Positions 38,135-47,238 are shown, counted from the first letter of the stretch. The stretch is 64,000 bases of DNA from an uncultured Oleiphilaceae bacterium (GCA_913060665.1 CAJXUY010000014.1:54597-118596), one strand, 5' to 3'. Numbers and translations are program-made. The notes: generated by a model not told the origin, from the letters alone.

Positions 38135-38568
38135 AAGATATAAAGAAAATTTTCCGTAATCTCGAAAATAAACTGAAACAGACTAGTTGGTTTGAAGATG
38201 ACTGGGAAATATATAACCGCGGTGCCTACCTGCAACTCTATAAAATTAATTGGCATAATCATAATCAAGGTGGCATTCATTTTGAAACCTTTATTGAAGG
38301 GCCCGAGATTAAACAAAAAGCCTTTCCTGTTTGTATGCATGCTGAGGAGGATAGTCCGTCTCAATCAGAGTTTATTGAAAAATTTCTAGAGCTAGAGGGC
38401 GATCGTATACAAAGCTGGAAGGGTTACCAGACGGTGGGTAAAGGATACAGTATATGCCAGAAAACCCTGCCGCTTAATTTTAAGAACCTAGAACAACGCT
38501 TGTTCGAAGAGTTTAACCGTCTTCGACAACTTGAAGCTGGCATTGAACAGGTAATGAGTAAGCTTTGA
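38131..38568 (+). CDS. Unknown protein in the zinc island
   Basis: 145-residue soluble protein that I do not recognise. The N-terminus ([34 protein letters not shown]) is amphipathic; a single Cys pair occurs at about 71 and 110. Start ATG overlaps the truncated GTPase stop (ATGA), and its own frame is intact, so it may still be translated. It could be the natural neighbour of a COG0523 gene or the C-terminal remains of an insertion event. Function unknown. Confidence 0.6.
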   Translation: MKDIKKIFRNLENKLKQTSWFEDDWEIYNRGAYLQLYKINWHNHNQGGIHFETFIEGPEIKQKAFPVCMHAEEDSPSQSEFIEKFLELEGDRIQSWKGYQTVGKGYSICQKTLPLNFKNLEQRLFEEFNRLRQLEAGIEQVMSKL

Positions 38569-38611
38569 ATGCAGGTGTATATAAATGCAAAACGTAATGT
38601 GAGGCCGAATA

Positions 38612-38800
38612 TTGAAAAAGCCTAAAAGCCCTTGCATTGATGTTTGTGAATTCTCGGGGCCCAATGGCTGGTGTCTGGGGTGTGGTCGCACTCGGCCGGA
38701 GTGTCAAAAGTGGAAGGCAATGAAGCCCTATGACAGAAATATTCTTGAAAAAACGTTAAAAAAAAGAATGTCACAGATAACGTCCAAACAGGTTCAATAA
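38612..38800 (+). CDS. DUF1289 small Cys-rich protein
   Basis: 62-residue protein with the DUF1289 Cys set, CIDVCEF then CLGCGRTRPECQKW, likely binding a metal or Fe-S cluster; the family function is unknown. Start TTG at 38612 is needed to include the conserved SPCIDVCEF region; no good ATG precedes it. It is probably co-transcribed with the ZnuA-like gene (38131 ORF lies 43 bp before it). Confidence 0.8.
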   Translation: MKKPKSPCIDVCEFSGPNGWCLGCGRTRPECQKWKAMKPYDRNILEKTLKKRMSQITSKQVQ

Positions 38801-39105
38801 AAAGTTCACGGTACTATCAGAGATCACCTAGAAGGGAAAAGTCATATGTGGACAAAACCCTTTTTCAAAACTACGAAAACCAAACCTGTTGGCTCAGAAG
38901 ACAACGGGAGCTTATTTGATTGATGGAGTTATGTCTGCAATCTGGAGTTACCTGCCAAAAATATGTAACACAAAAATATGTAGTAGTGTGATTCCCAAAG
39001 GAAACTGTCGGTCTAATTACCGAGCGACTTTGTCGTAAAGAGCATATCAGCCAGTTGTTAAACTGGCTACGATTCATGCACTTTTCAGCCCAGATCGTTT
39101 TCCCA
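38801..39105. other. Intergenic region with a possible decayed reading frame
   Basis: 305 bp with no intact gene. On the plus strand one frame reads coding-like sequence such as GVTCQKYVTQKYVVV and LITERLCRKEHISQLLNWL but is broken by at least two stops. I could not assign it to a family, and it lies directly against the transposase remnant, so it may be part of the same insertion. Confidence 0.35.
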
Positions 39106-39320
39106 TCAAGCCTTGTTTACTTTTTGGTGTGGTCCACAGCACATTTTGCCCTGATGAGTTCGGTCATTGTTATAATATTCCATCCATTCGTCCAGAGATT
39201 TTTGTAAACCCTCCATGGTAGAGTATAGTTTTTCCTGAATGTGATCTGGTAAAACTCATTCAGAATAGTCTTATATCTTTGCTTGTTTTTGAAATGGGAG
39301 AAATGATGTACCTAATCCTC
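39106..39320 (-). mobile_element. Remnant of an IS3/IS481-type transposase (C-terminal DDE end)
   Basis: The minus strand reads KQRYKTILNEFYQITFRK and, after a one-base frameshift, LYSTMEGLQKSLDEWMEYY then NNDRTHQGKMCCG before a stop. This is the C-terminal end of an IS3/IS481-type integrase-like transposase. No matching N-terminal part or terminal repeats were found, so only a 215-bp scar remains between the two arms of the zinc island. Confidence 0.75.
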
Positions 39321-39349
39321 TATTCATTTGCAAGTCTTAAAAATTAATC

Positions 39350-40336
39350 CTATTTCGAGACCATAATAATATCTATCTGCTTCTCAAAAGCATTGAGACG
39401 TTTGTAAATAGACAACAGCTCAACGATGGTACTCCACGAGTGAACTAGAAATTGGAAGGACTCTTCTACCTTGCCGAATGCTCTGATCACTTGTTGCATA
39501 ACGCCCAAAGTAATTGCCCCGGCTACGATAGTTGGGGCTAAGGCGATGTAGGGTATGATCACCGAAAACTGTATATAGGACCATTTGGCAATATCGAAAT
39601 ATAAGTAGTGTTTATACAGGTTGAAGTAGTTCTTACGCAAATTGTCATATAACTTACTGACTGAAGGGGGGGCTGCTCGGTCGGCTTGATCTTCACCAAG
39701 CACTAACTCTTTACGATAAGCGGCTTCCACCATCTGGTTCTTGAACTCTAGTCCCGGCAATTTAATACCTACAATAGCCAATAATAAGGTGCCACAGCTT
39801 GCGGAAATAATAGCTACAAAAACAAGAGCTTGGTCAACAGCGCCAATCCAAGGTAATTCCTTCACATGTTCACTTAACCCCCACAGAATAGGCATGAAAG
39901 CAATGAGGGTCATAATAGAGCGTATAAACGCGACTCCCAGCCCTTCCATAATTCTGGCAAAGCGCATGGTGTCTTCCTGAACTCTCTGTGCAGCGCCTTC
40001 AATGTGACGGATGCCTGGCCAATTTTCCATATAGTAATCATTCATGGCTGTTCGCCAGCGAAATACATAATGTCGGATAAAGAACTCTAGCATTACAGCT
40101 ACAACGATGTAGATACCGGCAATCCCTGCAAAGGTAAGGAGAAACCCCAAAAAATCATCGATCGTCACAGCGCCTGGTTCTGATAGAGCCTTTTGAATAG
40201 TGTCGTAGAATTCTCCAAACCATTCATTGATTTTTACGTCTAACTGCACCTTGTACCAAGTAACACTGAAAATAAGAATAGTTCCTAGAAAGGACCAATG
40301 GAGCCAGTTTCTATTTAGAAAAAAAGATTTAAACAT
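39350..40336 (-). CDS. SbmA/BacA-like peptide transporter, short form
   Basis: Inner-membrane proton-driven importer related to SbmA, which takes up microcins, bleomycin and Pro-rich peptides. The family core is unmistakable: YVFRWRTAMNDYYMENWPGI, then HIEGAAQRVQEDTMRFA, and GIKLPGLEFKNQMVEAAYRKELV. At 328 residues it is about 75 shorter than E. coli SbmA; the first helix region is missing while the MFKSFF start is kept, and an in-frame TAA lies just before the ATG. It is the last gene of a minus-strand unit with yidD, an M23 protease and dksA2. Confidence 0.9.
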   Translation of the reverse strand: MFKSFFLNRNWLHWSFLGTILIFSVTWYKVQLDVKINEWFGEFYDTIQKALSEPGAVTIDDFLGFLLTFAGIAGIYIVVAVMLEFFIRHYVFRWRTAMNDYYMENWPGIRHIEGAAQRVQEDTMRFARIMEGLGVAFIRSIMTLIAFMPILWGLSEHVKELPWIGAVDQALVFVAIISASCGTLLLAIVGIKLPGLEFKNQMVEAAYRKELVLGEDQADRAAPPSVSKLYDNLRKNYFNLYKHYLYFDIAKWSYIQFSVIIPYIALAPTIVAGAITLGVMQQVIRAFGKVEESFQFLVHSWSTIVELLSIYKRLNAFEKQIDIIMVSK

Positions 40337-40395
40337 GAGGTGTTATGCCGTTTTAGATTGGGTTTTAGGTCAAAATTGGGTAGCACTTGTATTGG

Positions 40396-40689
40396 CTATT
40401 CTTTTAAGTTTGGTTGTTCTTTAGGCTGACAACACGGCGGTACAGGATCGTAACCTCCGGTTCCCATCGGGTGGCAGCGCCCCAAACGTTTTATCGTTAG
40501 CCACCCTCCTTTAATCGCACCATGCGTTTTTAAGGCTTCGATGGCATACTCCGAACATGTCGGATAAAAACGACAGCGAGGACCTATCATAGGGCTAATG
40601 ACTAGCTGGTAAAGTTTTACGAGTAACATTAACACGCTAGTAGGCAAACGTCTTAACTTCTGAAAAACGTTAGAGGTCACTTTTCTCAT
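40396..40689 (-). CDS. yidD: Membrane protein insertion efficiency factor YidD
   Basis: Small membrane-associated factor for YidC-dependent insertion. The family signature [21 protein letters not shown] and [24 protein letters not shown] is complete, 97 residues. The normal gene lies in the rnpA-yidC locus; here it stands between an M23 protease (16 bp upstream) and an SbmA-like gene (60 bp downstream), so it is probably a second copy serving this operon. Its start RBS is weak. Confidence 0.92.
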   Translation of the reverse strand: MRKVTSNVFQKLRRLPTSVLMLLVKLYQLVISPMIGPRCRFYPTCSEYAIEALKTHGAIKGGWLTIKRLGRCHPMGTGGYDPVPPCCQPKEQPNLKE

Positions 40690-40705
40690 ATTTTCTAAAC
40701 TTTGT

Positions 40706-42103
40706 TTAACCTGCTGAAGGCGACGTCGTACTGCTAGGCATGCTAGTTTGCTCTAGTTGAACCTGAAGTTTAGCCTGTTTGTTTTGATTCTTATGCTGTT
40801 TATTAAGGTGGACTATTTTTTCCTTACTGAGCATTAAGTTTTGCATATCGACGACATGCAAATCAAAGCCTTTGATCTCGTTATTAGGGATGGACTTAAG
40901 CATAGGAATTTTTGCGGTCATAGGATTAACTGGCCGGCTCCTAATGTGTAATTCATAATGAAGATGTGGTCCCGTTGAGCGACCTGTATTTCCAGACAAT
41001 GCGATGACTTGGCCTCGCTCTACTTGCTGTCCTTTTCTTACGAGTATTTTGCTAAGGTGAAGAAACCGTGTCGAGTAAGCGCCAAACTCATCTATATCGA
41101 TATACTTACCCGCATAGCGGTGGTTGGCGACACGAGTGACGCGACCATGGCCAGTAGAAATTATAGGCGTTCCGGTGGGCATGGCGAAGTCAACTCCATT
41201 ATGAGGCTTAACTCGCCCGGTAACTGGATGTACTCGGCGAGGATTGAAAGACGAGCTTATACGATACTTTTTACGTGTCGGATAGCGTAAAAGCGCTGGC
41301 ACTAAGCTCTCGCCTTTTGCATTGTAGTAAGAACCATCGTTGTGTAAGTAAGCGCCAAACTCTTTTCCCCTTAATAGAATACGCGCTGCGAGTAACCGAT
41401 CTTTTCCAATACTTTGCCCATCAATGACCTCACGCTCCATCACGACCTGAAAGTGATCGCCAGCCCGTAAGTCACGCTTAAAATTAAGTGTATTCTTTAG
41501 GAGTTGAGTGATCGTCATAACACCTTTATCTGACAGGCCCGAGGATGAAGCTGAAACATAAAAACTGCCAATTATTTGCCCGCGTGTTACTTCGGCAATC
41601 TTAGTGGTTGGAGTCAGAGTTTCATTGTACATGAAATTCTCTTCATTGCGCTGGTAGGTGACCGTCCTACTCGGATCAACTATACGAGATAGGGCTTCTA
41701 GACGATTGTTAGATTGATCTATAAGAAAGTCCAGATGGTCTCCTGGTCGTAAAACATCCAATTCCAAGTATGGCTCATCGGCCTCTAATATGTCTTGAAG
41801 CACCTTTATGGAGAGCTTCTTTCGCAAAAAAATAGCCTCAAGGGTATCGCCTTCTACCACACTGTAGCGTTGATCTTGAAACTGTTGCTCTCTCGGCTTT
41901 TGAGTAGGTTGTTCAGCCATTACTTTTTGGCTACGATTATTTTGCTGATCAATTATCTCAGTGGGAATAGAGTACTGACTAGGTGTTGATGGCGGTGACG
42001 AGCTAATGCTGTACCAGAGCAAGCTGGCGAGAGCAATAAAACCAAAAACAATTTGAAGTTGACCGAATAACTGTTGATTAAACTGATTTCTATTAAGCTT
42101 CAT
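40706..42103 (-). CDS. M23 zinc endopeptidase, ShyB/MepM-like
   Basis: Periplasmic murein endopeptidase anchored by one N-terminal helix (residues 17-33). Residues 80-180 form a LysM/OapA-like region; the M23 domain has His301 and Asp305 in [10 protein letters not shown], His349, and His380/His382 in [10 protein letters not shown], all ligands intact. Length 465. In Vibrio cholerae the related ShyB is repressed by Zur and works under zinc starvation; the position beside a DksA2 gene with a Zur-like box supports the same use here. The C-terminal 60 residues are Gln/Lys-rich and low-complexity. Confidence 0.9.
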   Translation of the reverse strand: MKLNRNQFNQQLFGQLQIVFGFIALASLLWYSISSSPPSTPSQYSIPTEIIDQQNNRSQKVMAEQPTQKPREQQFQDQRYSVVEGDTLEAIFLRKKLSIKVLQDILEADEPYLELDVLRPGDHLDFLIDQSNNRLEALSRIVDPSRTVTYQRNEENFMYNETLTPTTKIAEVTRGQIIGSFYVSASSSGLSDKGVMTITQLLKNTLNFKRDLRAGDHFQVVMEREVIDGQSIGKDRLLAARILLRGKEFGAYLHNDGSYYNAKGESLVPALLRYPTRKKYRISSSFNPRRVHPVTGRVKPHNGVDFAMPTGTPIISTGHGRVTRVANHRYAGKYIDIDEFGAYSTRFLHLSKILVRKGQQVERGQVIALSGNTGRSTGPHLHYELHIRSRPVNPMTAKIPMLKSIPNNEIKGFDLHVVDMQNLMLSKEKIVHLNKQHKNQNKQAKLQVQLEQTSMPSSTTSPSAG

Positions 42104-42156
42104 ACGTTCGTTATTTTTCTTTGATCTGAATAACCATCCTTAGTAGACACTAAGCT

Positions 42157-42588
42157 TTAGTCCTTGTAAGCATGTTCTTTTATTTCTTTAACGGTCTTCA
42201 CGTCAGCACAATATTCTGCGGTAGGTCTAGCCAATAAACGTGGAATACCAATGGGGTCCCCAGTTTCTAGGCAGTAACCATAGTCGCCCAATCGGATACG
42301 TTCTAAAGCTTCTTGTATCTTAGGTAATAATTTTTGTTCGCGATCAACGATACGTAATAAAATGGCACACTGTTCTTCCCAGCTTGCTCTATCGCCTTCA
42401 TCACTCAACTCCATCGGGCTAGCCATTTGATCTTTAGTTTCTTGTATTCGCTCATGGGTTGTTTCATGAAGGTCAATCAGTAGTGCTTTGAAAAAAATCA
42501 ACTGAGCTTGGTTCATGTAATCTTGTTCAGCGGCTTGTCTGATTTGCTCTTCGGTTAAGTCTTGCGTACCTATATGCTTTTTGTCCAT
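42157..42588 (-). CDS. dksA2: DksA2-type transcription factor lacking two zinc-finger cysteines
   Basis: RNA polymerase secondary-channel factor that acts with ppGpp. The coiled-coil tip keeps D63-x2-D66-x-A68. In the C-terminal finger, Cys106 and Cys127 remain but the partners are Thr109 and Val130, so no four-Cys zinc site is formed. This is the pattern of Pseudomonas DksA2, which replaces zinc-dependent DksA when zinc is scarce. First gene of the minus-strand unit dksA2-M23-yidD-sbmA; a Zur-like box lies 48 bases upstream. Length 143. Confidence 0.93.
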   Translation of the reverse strand: MDKKHIGTQDLTEEQIRQAAEQDYMNQAQLIFFKALLIDLHETTHERIQETKDQMASPMELSDEGDRASWEEQCAILLRIVDREQKLLPKIQEALERIRLGDYGYCLETGDPIGIPRLLARPTAEYCADVKTVKEIKEHAYKD

Positions 42589-42635
42589 AACCTACCTTAT
42601 TGATATGTAATCACGGGTATTGTAATAAAGGGTAC

Positions 42636-42648
42636 GTTATAACATAGC
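42636..42648 (-). promoter_or_regulatory. Zur-like operator for the dksA2 unit
   Basis: GTTATAACATAGC matches 11 of 13 bases of the Zur core GTTATAATATAAC. It lies 48 bases upstream of the dksA2 start, within the probable promoter. Confidence 0.55.
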
Positions 42649-42822
42649 ATAAAATATAGAAAGCTCACATAGCTTTACTTTCTTTTAAGATAAACGCTGA
42701 ATCGACCTGACTTCTCTAGACACATTTTTGCTTTATTGGAGTCGTTATTAGTTCGCTTTAAACTAAAGCACCCTCAGCAGAACCTGTATACAAAACTATA
42801 GCCAATCTATCTCTATAATGCT

Positions 42823-42839
42823 ATGTTGTATCATAACAT
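42823..42839 (+). promoter_or_regulatory. Zur-like operator for the plus-strand unit
   Basis: ATGTTGTATCATAACAT: arms TGTTGT and ATAACA around a 3-base centre, one arm mismatch from the ideal, 10 of 13 core positions. It is 155 bases before the decayed second dksA2 and 185 bases from the first Zur-like site, so the two divergent units have separate operators. Confidence 0.6.
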
Positions 42840-42993
42840 TACTTGCCATCTTAGCGATGCTTTTAATAAGCATTAAGTACCCACTCGAGTAATTCGCTTT
42901 TATAGAGCGGGGTATTAAACGTCGAAAATCAAAAAAATATATCATAACTACTGAGTTGTACGTCGTTTGGGATGCGTTTTCAGGAGAATTAAT

Positions 42994-43277
42994 ATGAGCC
43001 TATATATGCTAATAGGCTTACTGAAAAACAAATAGTAAACGCTCCCGGGAAAGACTACATGAATGCTGAACAACTCGGGTTTTTAAGGATGCGCTGCTGG
43101 AATTGCATAAGCTCACCTGCGCACTGATTCAGGAAGCCAAAAATTCAGCAGTCGCTTTATCGTATTAGTTTAGATACCTATGGATATTGTTTTGACCTTG
43201 GGGAATCCATTGGTATTCCCCGTCTTCTGGCTAGGCCAACAGCAGAGTATTGTGCTGAAGTGACAAACCTAAAATAA
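42994..43277 (+). pseudogene. Decayed second dksA2
   Basis: DksA-like sequence in several frames: LTEKQIVNAPGKDYMNAEQL, then DALLELHKLT, and finally DTYGYCFDLGESIGIPRLLA with ARPTAEYCAEV. The middle (coiled-coil) part is deleted and at least two frameshifts are present. The finger again keeps only two Cys (C...L, C...V), like the intact dksA2 on the other strand. An AGGAG stands 7 bases before an ATG at 42994. It is the first reading frame after the Zur-like box at 42823. Confidence 0.8.
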
Positions 43278-43391
43278 ATTAAAGAGCACCACTATAAAGA
43301 TTAGAAGAAGGTGAGCAGAAAATGTGCAAATTAACAACCGAATACGTGACTACAGCACAAAATATTGGCGACACATACAGGCAGTCCTTTT

Positions 43392-44516
43392 ATGCGAAAC
43401 CTTGATGTTGTTATTGTCGGTGCAGGCCCAGCAGGGATTGGTATGGCAATGGAGCTAGGGAAGATACCTGGGCTAGAGTTTGGGGTATTGGAAAGTGATC
43501 GCATCGGGGAATCCTTTCGACGTTGGCCAAAACAAACACGCCTTATTACACCCTCTTTTTACAGTAATCCCTTCGGTCTGGCAGATTTAAACACTATCGA
43601 TTCAACGACCTCGCCAGCCACTTTTGCTGGTGCAGAGCATTTAAGTGGTGATCAGTATGCAGATTATCTTGAACTCGTAGCAGAAAACGCAGAATTGCCA
43701 ATTGTTTGTGGCTGTAAGGTTTTAGAAGTGACCCCTGGCCCAGATGGTGGTTTTCATCTAATTACCGAACTCGGTGAGTTGTTTACAGAGTTTCTCATTT
43801 GGGGTTGTGGAGAATACCAATTCCCAAAACTAAACCCCTTTCCTGGGGCTAATTTGTGTGTTCACTACGCACAGGTCGAAAACTGGCAGATTCTAGAGAG
43901 TAGTTCTTATATCGTGATTGGTGGCTACGAAAGCGGCTTGGATTCGGCGATAAATTTAATCAAACTTGGCCATAAAGTACGCTTACTTGTGCGTAAAGCT
44001 ACTTGGGACCAGTCAGATATAAACGACCCAAGCCAAGTGCTTTCACCGTATACACGTGAACGATTACGTGAAATGGAATCCAATGATCTACTGGAGATTA
44101 TTTTTGATGCAAACGTAAGGGAAGTAACACGCCAGGGTGATAACAGTTACAGAGTACATGCCGCAGACGGTCGATATTGGGACGTAGAGCAAGCGCCTAT
44201 TTTAGGTACAGGTTTCCTCAATGGAGGTGGCGCTCGTCAAATTAAAGACCTTTGGATGTGGAATGACGAAGATCACATCATGCTGAGCGACGCTGACGAA
44301 TCCGTTATGACTTCAGGCCTTTTTCTCATTGGGCCTCAGGTGCGCCATGATCAGCGTATTTACTGTTTTATCTATAAATTTCGCCAGCGTTTTGCACGTA
44401 TTGCATCGGAAGTTGCGCAACGCTTGCAGCTGGATACTGAATGGCTCGAAGGTTCGGAAAATGGTGTTTGGGGGCCTTTTGGCAATAGTGACTGTTGTGA
44501 AGGTTGCGAATGCTGA
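43392..44516 (+). CDS. NAD(P)/FAD flavoprotein with Cys-rich C-terminus
   Basis: FAD-dependent oxidoreductase of about 375 residues: N-terminal Rossmann VVIVGAGPAGIGMAMELGK and a second nucleotide site near YIVIGGYESGLDSAINL, resembling flavin-monooxygenase/thioredoxin-reductase-like proteins. The C-terminus is GNSDCCEGCEC, with four Cys in seven residues, suggesting metal or thiol chemistry. ATG at 43392 is preferred to the TTG at 43365. The next gene overlaps by 7 bases. No substrate is known; the zinc-island setting makes a metal role plausible. Confidence 0.85.
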   Translation: MRNLDVVIVGAGPAGIGMAMELGKIPGLEFGVLESDRIGESFRRWPKQTRLITPSFYSNPFGLADLNTIDSTTSPATFAGAEHLSGDQYADYLELVAENAELPIVCGCKVLEVTPGPDGGFHLITELGELFTEFLIWGCGEYQFPKLNPFPGANLCVHYAQVENWQILESSSYIVIGGYESGLDSAINLIKLGHKVRLLVRKATWDQSDINDPSQVLSPYTRERLREMESNDLLEIIFDANVREVTRQGDNSYRVHAADGRYWDVEQAPILGTGFLNGGGARQIKDLWMWNDEDHIMLSDADESVMTSGLFLIGPQVRHDQRIYCFIYKFRQRFARIASEVAQRLQLDTEWLEGSENGVWGPFGNSDCCEGCEC

Positions 44517-45562
44517 ATAATTTGTCAATTGATCGTTTGCCCCTTGTGACTATAAGTTCCTTCATACTGATCACAAGTATTATCGTTGGTGCAATGCTTG
44601 GTCACTTTGTCCCGGTCACTGGGGAGTGGTTGGGTAATCGTGTGGATTACACATTACTCACCTTAGTCGCCTTATTATTTTTTGGTGCTCGTTTTGATGC
44701 GCTATTTAAGATTGCAAAACGTCTAGATTTTCTGGCAATTGCACTGTTTACCAATTTCGTAGCAGTGCCTGTAATAGGGTATGGGACTGCCTCACTATTC
44801 CTCTCTGCACATCCGCTTTTTGCCGTTGGGCTTGTGATCTATTTTATGGCGCCCTGTACCGACTGGTTTTTGAGCTTCACTAGGCTTTCAGGGGGAAATA
44901 TCGCTCTGGGAACAGTCTTGATTCCCATCAATATGACCGTTCAATTGTTACTCTTCCCTTTTTATCTCGATTGGTTCGCTCAAAATAGTGTGCAAGTCGA
45001 AGCAGGCTTAATTAGCAGTACATTGTTGCAATGGTTTTTACTACCACTTCTTGTGGCTATTGCGCTACACCAATGTTTGCGAAGATTACTTAAGCCAATC
45101 TTGTTCGAGCGTATATTAGACAAAGCTGATAAGACGACTCTTTGGTTGACCGCCGTAGTTATCATGCAAATATTTGCTGGAAATATTTCAATGATCATTG
45201 CGCATCATAATGTACTTGTTTTGGTACTAATCGCTGTGTTTGCTTTCTTCCTACTTACCTTTTTGCTCAGTGAAGGTTTGAGTTATTTTTGCTCGCTTCG
45301 GTATCCTGAGCGAGCATTACTGACGATGACAACCGCCGCACGTAACGCTCCCCTAATGCTCGCAGTGACCGTTGTGGTTCTACCTGATCAACCATTGATC
45401 TATGCGGCACTAGTCATTGGAATGTTAGTTGAAATGCCTCACCTGACAATATTGCGATATCTGCTTTTACGCAAGCGACAGCGTCTTAGGAAAATAAAAA
45501 ACCTGCAACACTTGAGAACAGATAGAAAAGAATACAATGGCCTAGGACAACGTTATCAATAG
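44510..45562 (+). CDS. BASS/ACR3-like permease
   Basis: Ten-helix inner-membrane permease of the bile acid:sodium symporter superfamily, closest in pattern to ACR3-like arsenic-resistance proteins (APCTDWFLSFTRLSGG resembles the ACR3 APCT region; second half RNAPLMLAVTVV). The C-terminal 35 residues are charged and cytosolic. It overlaps the flavoprotein by 7 bases, so the two form one translationally coupled pair. Neither ArsR nor an arsenate reductase is present. Whether it exports arsenite, a metal complex or a product of the flavoprotein is unknown. Confidence 0.8.
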   Translation: MLNNLSIDRLPLVTISSFILITSIIVGAMLGHFVPVTGEWLGNRVDYTLLTLVALLFFGARFDALFKIAKRLDFLAIALFTNFVAVPVIGYGTASLFLSAHPLFAVGLVIYFMAPCTDWFLSFTRLSGGNIALGTVLIPINMTVQLLLFPFYLDWFAQNSVQVEAGLISSTLLQWFLLPLLVAIALHQCLRRLLKPILFERILDKADKTTLWLTAVVIMQIFAGNISMIIAHHNVLVLVLIAVFAFFLLTFLLSEGLSYFCSLRYPERALLTMTTAARNAPLMLAVTVVVLPDQPLIYAALVIGMLVEMPHLTILRYLLLRKRQRLRKIKNLQHLRTDRKEYNGLGQRYQ

Positions 45563-45599
45563 AGGGCTAATAAAATATTAACGTAAGGACTTCACATAG

Positions 45600-45740
45600 A
45601 TGCCACTGAAAACTGCATACAACCATTACGCAATGAGCCATGTAATCTTTCAGGCGAGGCTCAAAAAGTATTTCTTTTACCATTTTTCAGGATTCAAAAC
45701 CGCCATAGGCATTGACACCGATAGCGTGAGAGGACAATAG
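45600..45740 (+). CDS. Possible 46-residue small protein
   Basis: Frame MPLKTAYNHYAMSHVIFQAR... ends 4 bases before the GTG of the CysRS gene. AAGGA lies 10 bases before the ATG. It might be a leader peptide or a residue of a former gene. No homology is recognised; the call rests only on position and RBS. Confidence 0.3.
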   Translation: MPLKTAYNHYAMSHVIFQARLKKYFFYHFSGFKTAIGIDTDSVRGQ

Positions 45741-45744
45741 AACT

Positions 45745-47151
45745 GTGAACAAAAACCCTCCGATCTACCTTCACAACACACTCTCCCGTAAAAAAGAGCA
45801 ACTAAGTACGAGTCAGCCCGAACGCGTGACAATGTATGTGTGTGGCCCAACCGTTTACAATTACGCCCATATAGGTAACGCGCGGCCAGCCCTCGTATTC
45901 GACGTGCTATCGCGGCTACTACGTCATGACTACCCGACAGTGATCTATGCGCGCAATTTCACAGACGTGGATGACAAAATCAATGCTGCTGCAGCAGCTA
46001 CGAACGTGCCTATCAGTGTAATCACGAATCGCTATATCGATGCTTACCACGAAGACATGAAATCATTAGGTGTACTAACACCCGAATTAGAACCGCGTGT
46101 TACCGAGCATATTCCCATCATTATAAAGTTAATTAATACCTTGATCGAACGAGGCCATGCCTATTTTGCTGAAGAGCATGTGCTATTCGATGTAGCGTCT
46201 TATCCGGAGTACGGACATCTGTCTGGGCGGCGCAAAGAAGACATGTTGGCAGGTGCTCGCGTGGAGGTTGCACCTTATAAACGCAATCCTCTAGATTTCG
46301 TACTCTGGAAACCTTCGACACCAGAATTGCCGGGTTGGGAAAGTCCTTGGGGTTGGGGGCGTCCCGGTTGGCACATTGAGTGCTCAGCCATGATCGGCAA
46401 GCATCTTGGCCATACCATAGACATCCATGGTGGTGGTCAAGATCTGATTTTTCCACATCATGAGAATGAAATTGCGCAAGGTACATGTGCCCATGGTGAA
46501 CTCTACTGCCGTACTTGGGTTCACAACAGCTTTGTCACGGTGGAAGGGCAAAAGATGTCTAAATCGCTTGGTAATGTTCTGCTAGTTCGCGACCTTCTCG
46601 ATCAAGCACCGGGAGAGGTCATTCGGTTGGCATTGTTATCTACCCACTATCGCAAGCCACTAGATTGGACCTCAGAGCGACTTCAGCAAGCCCGAAATGT
46701 TCTTGCGAGTTATTACGACAGCCTGTTCAAGGTAAGTGATATTGAAGTCTTGCCGGATATAAAAGCTGACAAGCAGGTGCTGGAAGCGCTGAGGAATGAT
46801 CTCAACGTTACTGGCGCCTTAGTACGTTTGCGTGAATTACAGACCCAATTAGACCGAGCAAACTCAGATACCCAGCGGGCGGACGTTAAATCCATTCTGC
46901 TGGCATCAGCTAAAATTCTAGGGTTTCTGCAGCTGCCACCGCATGAGGCTCTTTCGGTGCTTCGTCCAGAAGCAACCTCTTTTATATCATTGACTTCAAA
47001 TGCAAGGATCAAGTCGCTGGTGGCTGAGCGTGAGCAGGCAAGACAAGACAGAGACTTCGCTAAATCCGATACCTTGCGCAACACACTAGTCAATGAAGGA
47101 GTTGTCATTGAAGATACCGCTCAAGGCCCTGTATTACGCCCAGTCTCATAG
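45745..47151 (+). CDS. cysS: Second-type cysteinyl-tRNA synthetase
   Basis: Charges tRNA-Cys with cysteine. HIGH-type motif [14 protein letters not shown] and KMSKS are intact; length 468. Zinc ligands look kept: Cys33 in YVCGPTVY, Cys in WHIECSAM, and FPHHENE. GVNV-style features such as [20 protein letters not shown] and [14 protein letters not shown] resemble alphaproteobacterial CysRS rather than gamma types, so transfer is likely. CysRS paralogues have been reported among Zur-linked genes. Start is GTG with a GAGAGGA-like site. It is expected to be a spare copy beside the housekeeping cysS. Confidence 0.92.
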   Translation: MNKNPPIYLHNTLSRKKEQLSTSQPERVTMYVCGPTVYNYAHIGNARPALVFDVLSRLLRHDYPTVIYARNFTDVDDKINAAAAATNVPISVITNRYIDAYHEDMKSLGVLTPELEPRVTEHIPIIIKLINTLIERGHAYFAEEHVLFDVASYPEYGHLSGRRKEDMLAGARVEVAPYKRNPLDFVLWKPSTPELPGWESPWGWGRPGWHIECSAMIGKHLGHTIDIHGGGQDLIFPHHENEIAQGTCAHGELYCRTWVHNSFVTVEGQKMSKSLGNVLLVRDLLDQAPGEVIRLALLSTHYRKPLDWTSERLQQARNVLASYYDSLFKVSDIEVLPDIKADKQVLEALRNDLNVTGALVRLRELQTQLDRANSDTQRADVKSILLASAKILGFLQLPPHEALSVLRPEATSFISLTSNARIKSLVAEREQARQDRDFAKSDTLRNTLVNEGVVIEDTAQGPVLRPVS

Positions 47152-47238
47152 CGAGTAGCAATAAGAATGAAGACAATTTCTTGATTTAATAACCAACCTA
47201 ACAATACTTAATAAAATATGTAAAAGGAAAAGATAAAA

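Noticed and set aside
39350..40336. SbmA-like gene as a pseudogene
   Set aside because: It is shorter than E. coli SbmA but has an intact frame, a conserved MFKSFF start and all core motifs, so a natural short form is more likely.
43392..45562. An arsenic-resistance operon
   Set aside because: The permease resembles ACR3, but no arsR, arsC or arsM is adjacent and a Zur-like box, DksA2 remnant and CysRS flank the pair.
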